Shown here one piece after another: positions 20,801-30,703 of a DNA stretch of 64,000 nucleotides. Location of the stretch: assembly GCA_023053545.1 (NCBI GenBank), contig JAKZAN010000005.1:5394001-5458000 (forward strand). Reading direction: 5' to 3'. How positions within the stretch are numbered: position 1 is the stretch's first letter; each line of letters opens with the position of its first letter. Under the pieces are notes generated by a model. That model did no database searches. It had not been told where the DNA came from and saw only the letters and a list, made by a program, of their open reading frames with translations. The stretch comes from Lepidurus packardi. Taxonomy: Eukaryota > Arthropoda > Branchiopoda > Notostraca > Triopsidae. The position numbers and the translations under genes were made by a program.

Positions 20801-23800
20801 AAAAGGTTTCGAAAGAATTACTCTATCCTCAGGTTGACATGTGGGAACGAACACAACAGCCCTGCTGAATTTTCTTAAAGGCAACTGAAGAAGTAAAAAA
20901 ACAGCTTCTTGCACACCAACCTCTGTGGAATTTAAGAATTTGTTGCCCACCATTCTAAACTTTTCTCTAAGCGTAAAATTTCCTTCATGTACTTCTTTTA
21001 CCACGTTACGAAGAGTTTCGCTCATACCCTTTTGCGATTTGGTCATGTAACTTGCAATATATGAGGCAGCTGCGTAAGCATCAAATACATACTGAATGTC
21101 CATATTTGCGTCCCAGAATTCTAGGAGTAATGGATTAAAAGCATTTACCATACATTCGTTAGGCGCACGTTTCAAGAACAATGTTGTTTTGGTAATACGT
21201 GTTCGCAAAGCACCAATATAAGTTTCTAAATTAAATCCACACTCGCACAAAAAGGAGTCAAAGGTGGCAAATGTTTCACAAGAAAGGTTCATTAATTCCT
21301 TAATTTTTTTCCAAGCAAGACTATATTTATTTATGTTGTCTTTTGGCTCGTTGGACTCGAAAGGTTTGAGCAACATTGTGTTCGGGACGGGAGGTTTCGG
21401 GAAAGCGAAGCGGCATTTCTTGTTTTTCCCTTTTACTTTACAGGTAAATGTGTGTCTGTGTTTTTGTACTTCAATGGCCTTTTCTGTGTACGGACCAGAT
21501 AATTGACAAGAAACGTACTTGTCTACATACCGGATTAAGGCTTCGTCGAACGACTGTTCATCTTGAAAATCAGCGCGTAAGGGTTGGTTATCACACCAAA
21601 CGAACAAATGAATATGGGGGGAGCCACGTTGTTGAAATTCCACACGTATTGCATAATCTTTAACTTTGCCAAGTGGTTCGATTGGGTCTCTGAATAACTG
21701 TAGAAGTTTGTCTACGCGGTAATTAAAGTATCTTGCACAAGTGACGTTGTCTTTGAGTAAACGACATTTGTCTAACCATGCTAACGATTTAAGTTCAACA
21801 TCCGTGTACAAGCGTTTATCAACCGTTTTTCCTAATATTCGCAGGAGGTCAAGCCATCTAGTTTCTGCTGCTGAAAAGCTTAAAAAAAATGCAGGGGGTC
21901 CCAGTTGACGAATCATGGCAAATAAGTCATGGCATACGCGCTGGAAATAAGGAGGCGATCCACGTACAGATTTTAGGAAATTGAAACCTCCGTCAAACTG
22001 CAATGAACGTAAGACTTCCGGGTTTTTCAGCATCCGTGCGTTAAAAGAAGTTCCTGGTCTTTTATCCTTAGCCTTTAAAATTCTCGTCCCGAAGCGCATA
22101 GTGTCAGCTATCTTCTTTATTTGTAGTTTCTTAACTTTGAAAAATATGTTAATTTCGTCTTGAGCAACACGACGATCGACATGTTGTAACTCAGCTTTGC
22201 AAAGAGAACTGTAAGAAACCGGTCGAGATCGAAAATGACCATTTGTATATTGATCGTTAGGATTGAGACAGTAAGCTGGTCTTGCAAAGCCACAAAAGAT
22301 GTGAGGGAAGGCAAGTTCTTCGCAGTCCTTATCGCTAAGTATACCCAATGGTCGCTTGTTTTCTCCAGGTGCTATAATATGAATAACGTCGTCACCTTCC
22401 CCATGTAAAAAATTTTCGTTCAATAATATAGTATCCATATTGACTCTAGCAATATCTTCAGAAATTTCTGTGTCACTACTATCACTGTGTGGCTTTGTTT
22501 TGGAAAATATAATAGAGTCCATTGATTCTGGATCTGATGCACCATCAGTGATGACGCTTTCTTCAACACACACTTCCGGAACATCTTCCTCTGGTACAAA
22601 TTGCCAATTCTCTGCAAATGAGATATTATGTTCAATAAATAATGGACGTGTGACTAGCAGTTTAGCTGCGTTACGCACCAAGTTAGGACGAACAGTTTCT
22701 ACAAACTCTGGTCGAGTATAAGTTAACTTTCTTTTCAAGGCCACTTTTATTGTTTCAAAATCTCTAAATTTTCGCGGTAATTCTGTAATGGTTTCATCAA
22801 TATCATGTGGAATATTTACGACATTTCCTTTCAATTTTGACTGACCTCCTTGTCGCTGTGGTTGTAATCTTAAGAACATGAGACGAGGGGATATCAATCT
22901 TCGTTCCATAGGGTTTAAATCTTCAAGAACTTTAGGCAATTCTGGGAAGCCAACTTTATTTAGTTTTGACATTGGAGGAATTTTACCCTTCTGCAGATAT
23001 CTGAAACACGTTATGCACACGAATTCGGTGTGTATGGCTCGAAAACACGAAACAAATAACTGGCTTGCGCAAGATATGTCATTATCGTTAAGTTCATCGA
23101 TGGCTGTTTGCAGTTTTTTGGCAGGAAACAATGAACGCTTAAAAAAAAGTTGGGAACAACTTCCGCATATAAAATCTGGTCCTTGACTCAGTAAAGTTTT
23201 CATCTTTTTCAAAGCTATATCAACACACGTATCTGAAGAATTTTCATTGCTCATAGAAATTAAAGGCAGTGTACTCTTGTTTATATCTATATTCACTTGT
23301 TTTTCTTCGTGACGGTTCCCAGCAGAAGCGTTAATACGCGTTGTCTTAATTTCCGTTTTCATACAAACCAATTCTGGATCTTCATTATGCATATAAGGAC
23401 ACATTACTATGCTGGATTTATGACTAATACATACGTTATTGAAGTCCATAATGCATTCGAAGACACCAAGAGGCGATTGTCCTTTTAAGCAACGTGTTGT
23501 TTCTAAGGTAAAGCAGTAAATACTGAAGTGATGTAAGTCATTCAACCCAATAAAACATTCTTTCAGTACATTAGGCAGAGCAAAAGTAGTAATATTTTTG
23601 ATCTGTGCACAACGATCCAATAACGCACAATGCACGCTACAGCTCCGTTTTGCATTATTATGACTAGTGAAAAGGTTAATAGTGTCATTTTCTGTTTTAA
23701 AGATACCAATACAGTAATTTCTGTATTCAACGACGAAGTAACTACCCTCTCGCAAGGCTAAACTGAAGTACGTACTAAATTGTGAAGGTAAAACTTTTGT

Positions 23801-26050
23801 ACACAAAATTCGTGAAAAACACGTGAACGAAAGTCCCATATCTGGGAAAGAAAACTTACTAGGTATCTTTGTAAGTGATATTTGAGACTTGTAATCTGCG
23901 TACAAGTTATATAACGTCATTCCAATTTTACGTATATGTCGAATCATCTCAAAGTTAGTATAGTCAATTTGAAGTAGCCCTCTAAAAATAGCACAACGTA
24001 ACGCCAAAAATACAACAGTGAAAGCTACTGATTGACCACATTTGCGATCAATGTAAAAGTTGTCTGCGATTTCTATACCCTTACATAAAACAGAATGCCG
24101 AACTAAATGGCTACGATTTGAAAGCTGTAAGCCACATTCAGGACATTCAAAACTCGTAATACTGGTGGATAATAAGTTTTGACAACTAAGCTTGTGTTTA
24201 TGAAGCAGGGCTCGATTAACGATAGATTCACCACAACCTAGGCATTGCACTTCCTGGCTATTAGACGAAGAGTTACTGGTTATATTAGTATGGTCCTTAA
24301 GTAATGTTACGACTTTCGGAGAATGAGGATTTCGGATATCGTTCTGTAAGTCAGCTACTTTTGTCCCAACTTTTTGAATGAAGTTCTCTTTACTTAGAGT
24401 ATCTGTTTGACAATGTTTCCCACTGTCATTTGCAGGTTTTAAGCATATATTCGTAGTCTGTTGAGAAAAAGGGAGACATATTTTGAAATGTCTTTGTAAA
24501 TTCGAAGAACGAGTAAAAATCCTATAGCAGTTCTCACATACAAATTCTTTTCGCTCCTGTTCACTAATTTCTAAAATGTTACTCGGAAGATCATACACTA
24601 AAGTTGCAGTATTCTTATTTCTTACATTAGCGCATGGTGCTGTACTTTCCTTATCCACATGAACAACTCCGATTTGTCTGTCAAATCCTGACTTAGGCGA
24701 AAAATGTGTTAGTTTGCAAAACGAGGAATGTCGATTTAATCCACGGCGCGTAGAAAATGTTCGCAGGCAATTCCCACAAGTATTTTCATTCTTTTGTGAC
24801 GTTTCACTGCCACTAAGTCTCTCCTCAATAGTCTTGGCCTTACTGATCTGTAAGTCTTCATTTCCTTCACACTTTATATTCTTAGGAGCGTGCTTACTGT
24901 AATAACTAAATGCTGAATCGTGAGTAGTTACCGTTGTCTTATTCTCTTTTGGCAAATCTGCATTCACTTTGTGGTATGTCATCACATTTAACAGCAATGT
25001 AGGCTGACAGCTGTCATCTAGATGTTGTACCTTTTTATTGTTAACGTTAATAATATCTTTCGGGAAAGCAAGGTCAGCATTCCTTTTATAGGTTTCTTTG
25101 CTAGCATTTGAACCAGTCAAATCAATTACTACTGGTACTTCGTTTCCATGTATAAGCGGAAAAGATTTCAACTTTTGCTTCATTTCAGTCGCGATGGTAA
25201 GGTCTTCTCCACAAAATGAATTTTGACAATCGTTCTTTTCTGATTTCAAATTTTTCGTATTATTCATTTTCGATTTTTTCGGTTTCTCTGATGTCTTTTT
25301 ATCAACATCAGCAGGAAGGCACATATTAGTAGCATAGCTAGCAGTTATATTACCGATAGTTACAGCCCGTGTTAGCCTTTCATTGCATATACCACGACTA
25401 CACCTACCTACAGTTTGTACAAGTGTATTCAGACGTGCATTTCCTAATTCTTTGCAACAAACTGGCACAATGTCATACTGCGGATTACCATGCGATAACA
25501 CCGAACCATACATGTTCCGTAGGTACCCAATTAATTCATGGAATTCTAGTTCTAGCAGGACAGCAGTACCCATACTATCAGGTTTACCAGAGGCATCTCG
25601 TGCATGCGAATCAAAAAGAAAGTATTTTCCATTGCGCTCCATAATGCTTGTACAATGTGAGCAACTAATAAAAAGCACACCAGCACAGCTATGTGCAGCT
25701 CTTACGGAATCTTCCAAAGTGGTAGCATATGGATGAGTTTCCCGTGGACATATAAAACCAAACGCATCTTGCCCATGCAGAAACGTCTCTAATATACCAA
25801 ATTCTTTAAAATCCAAGTATCCCGGTAGTTCGGCAGAAAAAAAATACCTCTCACGGTGCTCGTAAGTTCGGTATATTTCATCTCCCATCGTCATTATATC
25901 ACACATGTTTTTTTCAATCCACTCGTTAGGAGGAACCAAATAACTCCATGCAATAGATACAAAAGCCATCGGTGTGCACTGAGCACCACGACTAGAAGCA
26001 GAAAAAACATGCGCAAATTGCGAATACGGCGCTCTACAGATCAACCTCAT
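17885..26050 (-). CDS. Helentron Rep / PIF1 helicase / endonuclease polyprotein
   Basis: A 2721-residue uninterrupted frame. Domains in order: an N-terminal papain-like domain of herpes-tegument (C76) type with Gln24-Cys25 and Asp147-Ser-His149; four CCHC zinc fingers (about 423, 509, 603, 637; C-x2-C-x12-H-x4-C); a second domain of similar look near 665-810 (CGQSVAFTVVF) that seems to lack the Asp-x-His; a DUF6570-like Cys-rich region (about 960-1080); the Helitron-like N/Rep domain with HUH motif His1479-Ile-His1481 and paired Tyr1664/Tyr1668 (SYIASYMTK); a PIF1 helicase with GGAGTGKS (Lys2037), DEIS (Asp2125), GDLFQLPP, TIHRAQGQT and VAISRAKR; and an exonuclease-endonuclease-phosphatase domain (GDFNID at Asp2650, SDH at Asp2710-His2711). 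It would nick, unwind and transfer one strand. ATG 26050 follows a possible acceptor (TTTTTTCTGGTATTAAAG). Confidence 0.93.
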   Translation of the reverse strand: MRLICRAPYSQFAHVFSASSRGAQCTPMAFVSIAWSYLVPPNEWIEKNMCDIMTMGDEIYRTYEHRERYFFSAELPGYLDFKEFGILETFLHGQDAFGFICPRETHPYATTLEDSVRAAHSCAGVLFISCSHCTSIMERNGKYFLFDSHARDASGKPDSMGTAVLLELEFHELIGYLRNMYGSVLSHGNPQYDIVPVCCKELGNARLNTLVQTVGRCSRGICNERLTRAVTIGNITASYATNMCLPADVDKKTSEKPKKSKMNNTKNLKSEKNDCQNSFCGEDLTIATEMKQKLKSFPLIHGNEVPVVIDLTGSNASKETYKRNADLAFPKDIINVNNKKVQHLDDSCQPTLLLNVMTYHKVNADLPKENKTTVTTHDSAFSYYSKHAPKNIKCEGNEDLQISKAKTIEERLSGSETSQKNENTCGNCLRTFSTRRGLNRHSSFCKLTHFSPKSGFDRQIGVVHVDKESTAPCANVRNKNTATLVYDLPSNILEISEQERKEFVCENCYRIFTRSSNLQRHFKICLPFSQQTTNICLKPANDSGKHCQTDTLSKENFIQKVGTKVADLQNDIRNPHSPKVVTLLKDHTNITSNSSSNSQEVQCLGCGESIVNRALLHKHKLSCQNLLSTSITSFECPECGLQLSNRSHLVRHSVLCKGIEIADNFYIDRKCGQSVAFTVVFLALRCAIFRGLLQIDYTNFEMIRHIRKIGMTLYNLYADYKSQISLTKIPSKFSFPDMGLSFTCFSRILCTKVLPSQFSTYFSLALREGSYFVVEYRNYCIGIFKTENDTINLFTSHNNAKRSCSVHCALLDRCAQIKNITTFALPNVLKECFIGLNDLHHFSIYCFTLETTRCLKGQSPLGVFECIMDFNNVCISHKSSIVMCPYMHNEDPELVCMKTEIKTTRINASAGNRHEEKQVNIDINKSTLPLISMSNENSSDTCVDIALKKMKTLLSQGPDFICGSCSQLFFKRSLFPAKKLQTAIDELNDNDISCASQLFVSCFRAIHTEFVCITCFRYLQKGKIPPMSKLNKVGFPELPKVLEDLNPMERRLISPRLMFLRLQPQRQGGQSKLKGNVVNIPHDIDETITELPRKFRDFETIKVALKRKLTYTRPEFVETVRPNLVRNAAKLLVTRPLFIEHNISFAENWQFVPEEDVPEVCVEESVITDGASDPESMDSIIFSKTKPHSDSSDTEISEDIARVNMDTILLNENFLHGEGDDVIHIIAPGENKRPLGILSDKDCEELAFPHIFCGFARPAYCLNPNDQYTNGHFRSRPVSYSSLCKAELQHVDRRVAQDEINIFFKVKKLQIKKIADTMRFGTRILKAKDKRPGTSFNARMLKNPEVLRSLQFDGGFNFLKSVRGSPPYFQRVCHDLFAMIRQLGPPAFFLSFSAAETRWLDLLRILGKTVDKRLYTDVELKSLAWLDKCRLLKDNVTCARYFNYRVDKLLQLFRDPIEPLGKVKDYAIRVEFQQRGSPHIHLFVWCDNQPLRADFQDEQSFDEALIRYVDKYVSCQLSGPYTEKAIEVQKHRHTFTCKVKGKNKKCRFAFPKPPVPNTMLLKPFESNEPKDNINKYSLAWKKIKELMNLSCETFATFDSFLCECGFNLETYIGALRTRITKTTLFLKRAPNECMVNAFNPLLLEFWDANMDIQYVFDAYAAASYIASYMTKSQKGMSETLRNVVKEVHEGNFTLREKFRMVGNKFLNSTEVGVQEAVFLLLQLPLRKFSRAVVFVPTCQPEDRVILSKPFAVIKKMDDENENVISENFLDRYSKRPNYLENTSLAEYVTNYTHKYHNNDSNIVGDDGYCIEQTEYSGESELEDDNKESFDNDKKEKKHSVYNVRTKHRILRFMNYRRDTNPEKYFHSKLMLYWPWRDHNDLKTQETYETTFFQRDVFNRIQKERQFFEPSSDAVDDILSKPLHELVDHNTFNGSESEDEETLKELQTDSNQIFDPEYNCMPEADIGRDLPNTHPNDLSLGKTASSVEKYGIRDEEYFSMMRCLNIEQRLFVLDLLYMHKTKAGNYCRFLSGGAGTGKSLVVRAIDACVTRYFNKGPNSNPDTKKVVIVAYTGKAAFNVGGSTIHSTFHIPIGRMFDANNTFLCLQSQVRSELYLLFRDVELFIIDEISMVGINMLYYIDFRLKEIFGSSQIFGGKSVLCVGDLFQLPPTKAQPVFKYSNTGARCLSEHLWLDNFKMFELQQIMRQKDDLLFAELLNRLREGKQTPEDISILRSRITSTSPNCVQRISYRNNDIDFYNQKEWENAKQERAIIISTDLPVRGCKGVDIKCLLNTLPDKITNTNCIRYLHIAIDLPFEYSMNSDVNDGLANGSECIIKKLPLHLPVADKGILKSSSVCECLVLQSAAYTPIWVEFKEMTIGKQCRQKYSHLYKQDCTLQPNWTPIFPITCRYTYNRAEFERLQYPLRPNSSKTIHRAQGQTMEQVIVNLGRATSNMHYVAISRAKRLEGLFIEDLNEPGIKISSDTKKEMDRLRTKPQQLTLLDPRSIVHTKTKMIAFLNIVSLRKHFLDLVNDPFIKATTVFAACETRLCAADYDADYKLDSFDLHRMDFTTNHKGNSPYGMVMYSKLDGMFTRRCSNKYLELCSLHIAQLSLAIYVLYRHHGFNVENFFDALHNLISDIDTSYENIVIIGDFNIDIHTRATDLSKVTQILKPLRLQQHITAYTTDYMSTLDHIYTSFNQPKTGVYETYYSDHKIVYIEIPKS

Positions 26051-26149
26051 GCTTTAATACCAGAAAAAACGAGCAGATGTATTATTAATTAACTGTGTAA
26101 AAGAAAGCAACCGTATAGTGAAATGTAAATAAATATTTTCAACCACGAA

Positions 26150-26990
26150 TTACCTATCAATCGTGAAAAATCCAACAATCTCAATAAACAACGGAATCCA
26201 GCAATTATCCAAATCTCCAACAAATAAATCGTCCGAATTCCAAAACTTCTAGTACATAAAATAGAAGTAATCAGCTCACGAAGGTAACAGGAAGTGCTGA
26301 AACATATGAAACTGTTATTCATTGAACATTACCTGATACTCCTAAAAATTCCAAAAGATAACCAGCCGGAATAATTATTCAGAAATTATCCACTTATCAT
26401 ACGGGAAAGAATCGTCTAATGACAATGCAAACAATGAGTTCAGTTCGCAAAGGCACTGCAAACAGTACAGTACATAATATAAAAGTAATCAGCTCACGAA
26501 GGTAACAGGAAGTGCTGAAACATATAAAATTGTTATTCATTGAATATTACCTGATACTCCAAAAAATTCAAGCCGGAATAATGATTCAGAAATTATCCAG
26601 TTACCATACGGGGAAGAATCGTCTAATGACAATGCAAACAATGAGTTCAGTTCGTTCAGTTCAGTACTGCAAACAGTACAAAACAAGAAACAAGTCTAAT
26701 TAACATTGCAGTCACAAAAATTAGAGCAGGTGACTGCCGGATCGGAGAAAACAAAAAACAAGAATTTTTCCAAATATCCAAGCAAGAAATCAATCGTCCA
26801 AACAGGAAAAATGTCTACCCGTTAGATATAAGATAAGAAGAAATCAGTCCACAAAACTAACGTAAGTGCTGACATAAGAAGAAATCAGTTCACAAAACTA
26901 ACGTAAGTGCTGACATAAGAAATATCAGCATAGAAAGCTACCAATAAAAACAGAATACAATTTTAGCAATTGATCTTATTTTTACCTATG
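26150..26990 (-). repeat. Repeated leader region of the helicase gene with splice donors
   Basis: A 218-bp unit occurs twice in tandem (landmark AGCTCACGAAGGTAACAGG at 26273 and 26491). Each copy carries on the minus strand CAG|GTAATG (donor GT near 26331 and 26549). Shorter, related 43-bp repeats follow at about 26836 and 26879. Further donor-like sites are AG|GTAATT (26152) and ATAG|GTAAAA (26984). The region is directly upstream of the polyprotein ATG, so these look like duplicated 5' UTR exons. Confidence 0.55.
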
Positions 26991-27011
26991 AGTCCTCAAA
27001 ATTCAAACTCT

Positions 27012-27365
27012 GCACGATATAGTAAGCTTTTGTCACAGCTAATAACAAACGTTTACCAACGTTGATCTGCTACCCTGTCCTATTGATCCTACAGACGTGA
27101 CGTCACAAGCCCAAAAACTATCACGTGCTGGTACGTTCTAACCCGTTTTGTGATCCAATTTGCCCACTTCTGAGAATCTCATGAAAGGAGCACGAACGAC
27201 CTGGCCGATGGCAATATGTCCTTATCTCCCACCCACCAAACCCACCCCAAAATAACACAGCCCTTATGGGAAAAACCCGAGCCAAGCTCAGCAACCCACC
27301 CTCCCACTGGCAAGGCTAAAGTCTGGACGATATATTAAGCTGTTGTCACAGCTAAAAACGCAAGT
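27012..27365. repeat. Direct repeat of about 40 bp, 310 bp apart
   Basis: A block like GACGATATATTAAGCTGTTG followed by TCACAGCTA occurs at about 27012 and 27322 with a few differences. It may mark promoter duplication or the 5' part of the Helentron. Confidence 0.6.
27098..27105. promoter_or_regulatory. CRE-like palindrome TGACGTCA
   Basis: A perfect 8-bp ATF/CREB-type site in the presumed 5' region of the Helentron helicase gene. Confidence 0.35.
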
Positions 27366-27399
27366 GAGCACATGCCATGTGATCCTAAGTACTGAAAAC

Positions 27400-28405
27400 T
27401 GAAATGCAAACGATCATATGAATAAACCGCCAATGAGCATAAGGAATCATCGAACGAAACTAGGGGGTGAAAATTTTTTTAATTTGTATTGTGAAATGTT
27501 ATATATGTAATTTAAAAACCTTACACACAATAGATATCCAGGAGTCGAGCTTAAACAAGAGTGGGTTTACACTTCTCTTCCATTATCTATCTTGTGTCGA
27601 AACCAAACCGAGTTTGCAAAAGGAGCAAATAGGTCATACAAAATTCAGAATTTGAGGAGTGTATTTGCAAATTTCAAGGGGATAACAAAACTCGGCGGTA
27701 TACGGTATACTTTTTGAACACTATTACATTCGAGAAGTAAAATGGTTAAAATGCTAAATTAGCTAATCTATGTTAAGTAATATAGAAATCATTTGAAAAT
27801 CTTGTCTGAATTAAAGTTAAAACTAAGATTAATTAAATCTAAGATTAAATCTGAATTAAACTAAGATTATTTTTCGTAAGTTCGATTATTTAGATACTGG
27901 CATCGTTATTTCTAATTTGATACACCCATCATTTCTCCTTTTCGTAATGAATACTATTCGGCCATTGCACCGCTTTCGTGTACCGACAGTTTTACTCGAA
28001 GACAAGACAAGGTTAACAAAGGGAATTCCGATATTGACCATCCTATTCTTTTAGCCTAAAGGCACATTTATTTTACTTCAATACAGTGTTACAAATCAAG
28101 CGTGTTGGGAAACACAGAGCACCTAGGATGATTTGAGCTTACTTCCGATTTACAACCCTGTCATTTCGAAACCCGGCAGGGTTTTATTTTTGGCTACTTC
28201 GTTTCGCAAATTCTAATTCGCGTTTTACCCTTTTGTTTAGCAAGCTGCCAGACTTTGCTTTTCGCGTGTCAATGTTTAAAATCGCGTCTTTCGACCAACC
28301 CGTGTGAATCTTGTCTTGAGCTGCATGCATACGATATAAACAATAACAAACAAAATTGAATAAATTCAGAAAAGGTAGAATAATCAAATCCGAAAAGTGC
28401 CAGCA
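27400..28405. other. Spacer between Helentron and RRP36
   Basis: AT-rich, with short tandem ACTAAGATTAA-like repeats near 27820-27870. It should hold the RRP36 promoter, close to 28,300. No gene or clear TATA box seen. Confidence 0.4.
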
Positions 28406-29451
28406 ATGGATGTAGATATTTCGGACTCAGAAGATTACGAGGAGGACCAAGATATTGGACAGGAGGAAGAGACAGGTAGTGAAGATGATATTCCAGCCAC
28501 CATGCCCATGCTGAAAGCGTTCGATGCGAAGTTCCAGCAGAAGCTAAATGCGACGACTGAGGCTTCAGAGTCACCCAGAGCCAACAGCGACGACGAAAGA
28601 GTTGAGCAAAATACTGCAGTATTTTGTCAGGGCGTAACAACAATATGTTTTCTCCCTCCGTTTGCAGACTGAAATCCGGAAAGAGCTTTCAACTTTGTCC
28701 TTTGAAGAACTACAGAAAGTTAAACAGAGAATTGGCTGCAAGAAATATCAGGAGGCCATGCATGGTAAACGAAATGACGTTCAAGAGGAGTTTTTCCGCG
28801 CCAACAAGAACAGACCTCGTGAAGCGTCTTCAAAAGCCAAACTGCGTCCCAACCAGCCCTTAGCCAACACCGTCAAGCCTCGTGCTCCTCGCGACCCACG
28901 CTTTGACCCTCTATGTGGCGAATATAAAGAAAGGGTTTGTATCGACTAATCGGCTAGAACGCATGGGTTTTTATAAATTTTTGTCGAATCAGAGCTTCCG
29001 TAATCGATACGATTTCATTAACGAGATGCGAATGAAGGAACTGGGTCAGCTTCAGAAGGAGCTCCGCGAAGAAGAAAATCCCAAACGCAAAGAAAAGGTC
29101 AAGTACCTCATTCAGCGATTAAAAAATCAAGTCCGTGAACAGAAAAAGCACCACGAGGAAGAACAGAAGCGAGAAGAGGCTAAGCAAGCAACAATTGAAG
29201 CCCTCAAAGCTGGCAAGAAGCCGTTCTTCAGCAAAAAGAGTAACCTACGAATAAAAAAAAATCCAGAAAAAAATGCTTACTCTTTAATCTGTTTCATTTT
29301 TTGCCGAGAAGGTGATGTCAAGAAAGCCGACTTAGTGCAGAAGTTCCAGGATCTAAGTTCTAAAGGCATGGTTGACCAGTATTTGGCTAAAAAACGAAAA
29401 CGCAATGCACAAAGAGACCGCAAGTCTTTACCGAGCACTTCGAGAGAATGA
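28406..29451 (+). CDS. RRP36: RRP36, rRNA processing protein 36 homolog
   Basis: Four exons, 28406-28618, 28668-28934, 28993-29239 and 29309-29451, join in phase to 289 residues plus stop. Introns are only 49, 58 and 69 bp. An acidic N-terminus (DSEDYEEDQD) is followed by the RRP36 core: RKELSTLSFEELQKVKQR, then RDPRFDPLCGEY, a long basic/acidic coiled coil, KKPFFSKKS, and the ending YLAKKRKRNAQRDRKSLP, all in the order seen in human RRP36. The family acts in the nucleolus in early cleavages of pre-rRNA for the small subunit. The start is the first ATG after the in-frame upstream region (GCAATGG). The gene appears intact and lies just right of the transposon. Confidence 0.92.
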
Positions 29452-29736
29452 TTTAATACAGACAATGCCTGTCAACGCTTATCTCCCGTTCTTTTCTACG
29501 ATAGATTCAAGTTTGCGTTTTTATTGGCGTGTAAATTAATCAAGGCAGCTATACAGACTTGGTACACCTCTTTCCTCATTACTTTGCGCGGGAAGGGGCG
29601 GAAGGAGGAAGAGGACAATGGGAGAGGGGCACCTGGCTATGTACCAATACCACAAACGTTCCGTGTCACACCTGGACATGTATACCTATCCAATACACTA
29701 TTTTGTTTTCCCTTCCAAAAAAAAGAATCTTAACCA

Positions 29737-29742
29737 AATAAA
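29737..29742 (+). terminator. Poly(A) signal of RRP36
   Basis: AATAAA 286 bases after the RRP36 stop codon, on the sense strand. Confidence 0.65.
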
Positions 29743-30415
29743 AGGATAGAGGTTAGTTTTTGCTTTCAAGGACAAGTGGGAATTTTTGTAGGTTTCAGGG
29801 TAAGGGATTGGGGTAAGGAATTTTTTAAAGGATCCGAACCAAGATTTACAAAAAATACAACATGTGGCCTGAACAATCCAACACACAATAGAAAAAAAGA
29901 TCAATTAAAAAATCCAACAAACCCCCGAAAACGGACCACAGCCACTGTTTTGTCTGTCCCAAAGTTTAAACTTTCCTCAGATTCCACACATCAGGCTAAT
30001 GCAAATTAAACCTTTACCTAACTTGCACCATAGGAGAATATAAATCCTGTTTCATTTTCTAATCCCCAACGAATGACAAGGGTTTACATCGCCACGTTCT
30101 TTAGTTCACTGAATGTCAAGCACTGTAAAGCAACAAAGATGGACTCTTTGACCACTCCCAACTGCCCACTTCTCCCTCCCTTTCCTTTCTTTTTAGAAAC
30201 AAGGAAGAGAAACTCTGCACTTGTTTTCTGTTGGCTCGTCTATCTTTTACGAGAGTAAATACTCTAAAAACTCGGCAAATTACCACGCGAACTCGAACTC
30301 CCACAGAAGAAGCAGCTTTTCAACTCCTCATCTTTTATCCGTTCAAACAACGGGAGAGGGAAATGGAGTACAAAGTGTTAGCAGCGAGTTCTTTTCTTCG
30401 AGATCTTTGAAGGGT
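29743..30415. other. Convergent intergenic region RRP36 / RhoGEF
   Basis: No gene recognised. RRP36 ends from the left and the RhoGEF gene from the right, with poly(A) signals about 680 bp apart. Confidence 0.5.
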
Positions 30416-30421
30416 TTTATT
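30416..30421 (-). terminator. Poly(A) signal of the RhoGEF gene
   Basis: AATAAA on the minus strand (TTTATT on plus), 283 bases beyond the RhoGEF stop codon. Confidence 0.55.
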
Positions 30422-30703
30422 TCCTTTCACTTGGCTCTTGCCTTTCCTCATGACCAAGCGTTATTACTTTTTCCGGAACAATCTTGGAGGAAGTGATTTT
30501 ATACTTGGCACCAAAATAAAAAGCGTAGTCTTTCTTTCTCAAGCAGTGGAAATCCTGGATAGTTGTGCTACGAACTTGCTTTACATACACACGATTTGTC
30601 TTTGGACTAAGCTTCACTGGTCTGTGACTCTACCGAAGCTCCGCTTTTGGCCACGTCTGCTTGCTCAGGAATCACAATCGTGTTTTCCTATAAATAAAAT
30701 TTT

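Larger units (their letters stand above)
7399..27400 (-). mobile_element. Large autonomous Helentron (boundaries approximate)
   Basis: Two transposon genes lie in the same (minus) orientation: an RPA-like gene at 8182-9237 and a Rep/PIF1 helicase/endonuclease gene at 17885-26050. The endonuclease-like C-terminus and the separate RPA gene identify the Helentron (Helitron2) branch rather than canonical Helitrons. Both long frames are free of stops, which suggests recent activity. Helentron ends are short and not conserved across families; I could not fix either terminus, and the left side meets the N gap. The element is unusually large because its middle carries duplications, nested MITEs and a captured host-gene fragment. 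The true ends could be found by comparing other genomic copies or an empty site. Confidence 0.8.

Noticed and set aside
28184..28643. Minus-strand frames overlapping the RRP36 start
   Set aside because: They are antisense to a well-supported RRP36 first exon and show no family motifs.
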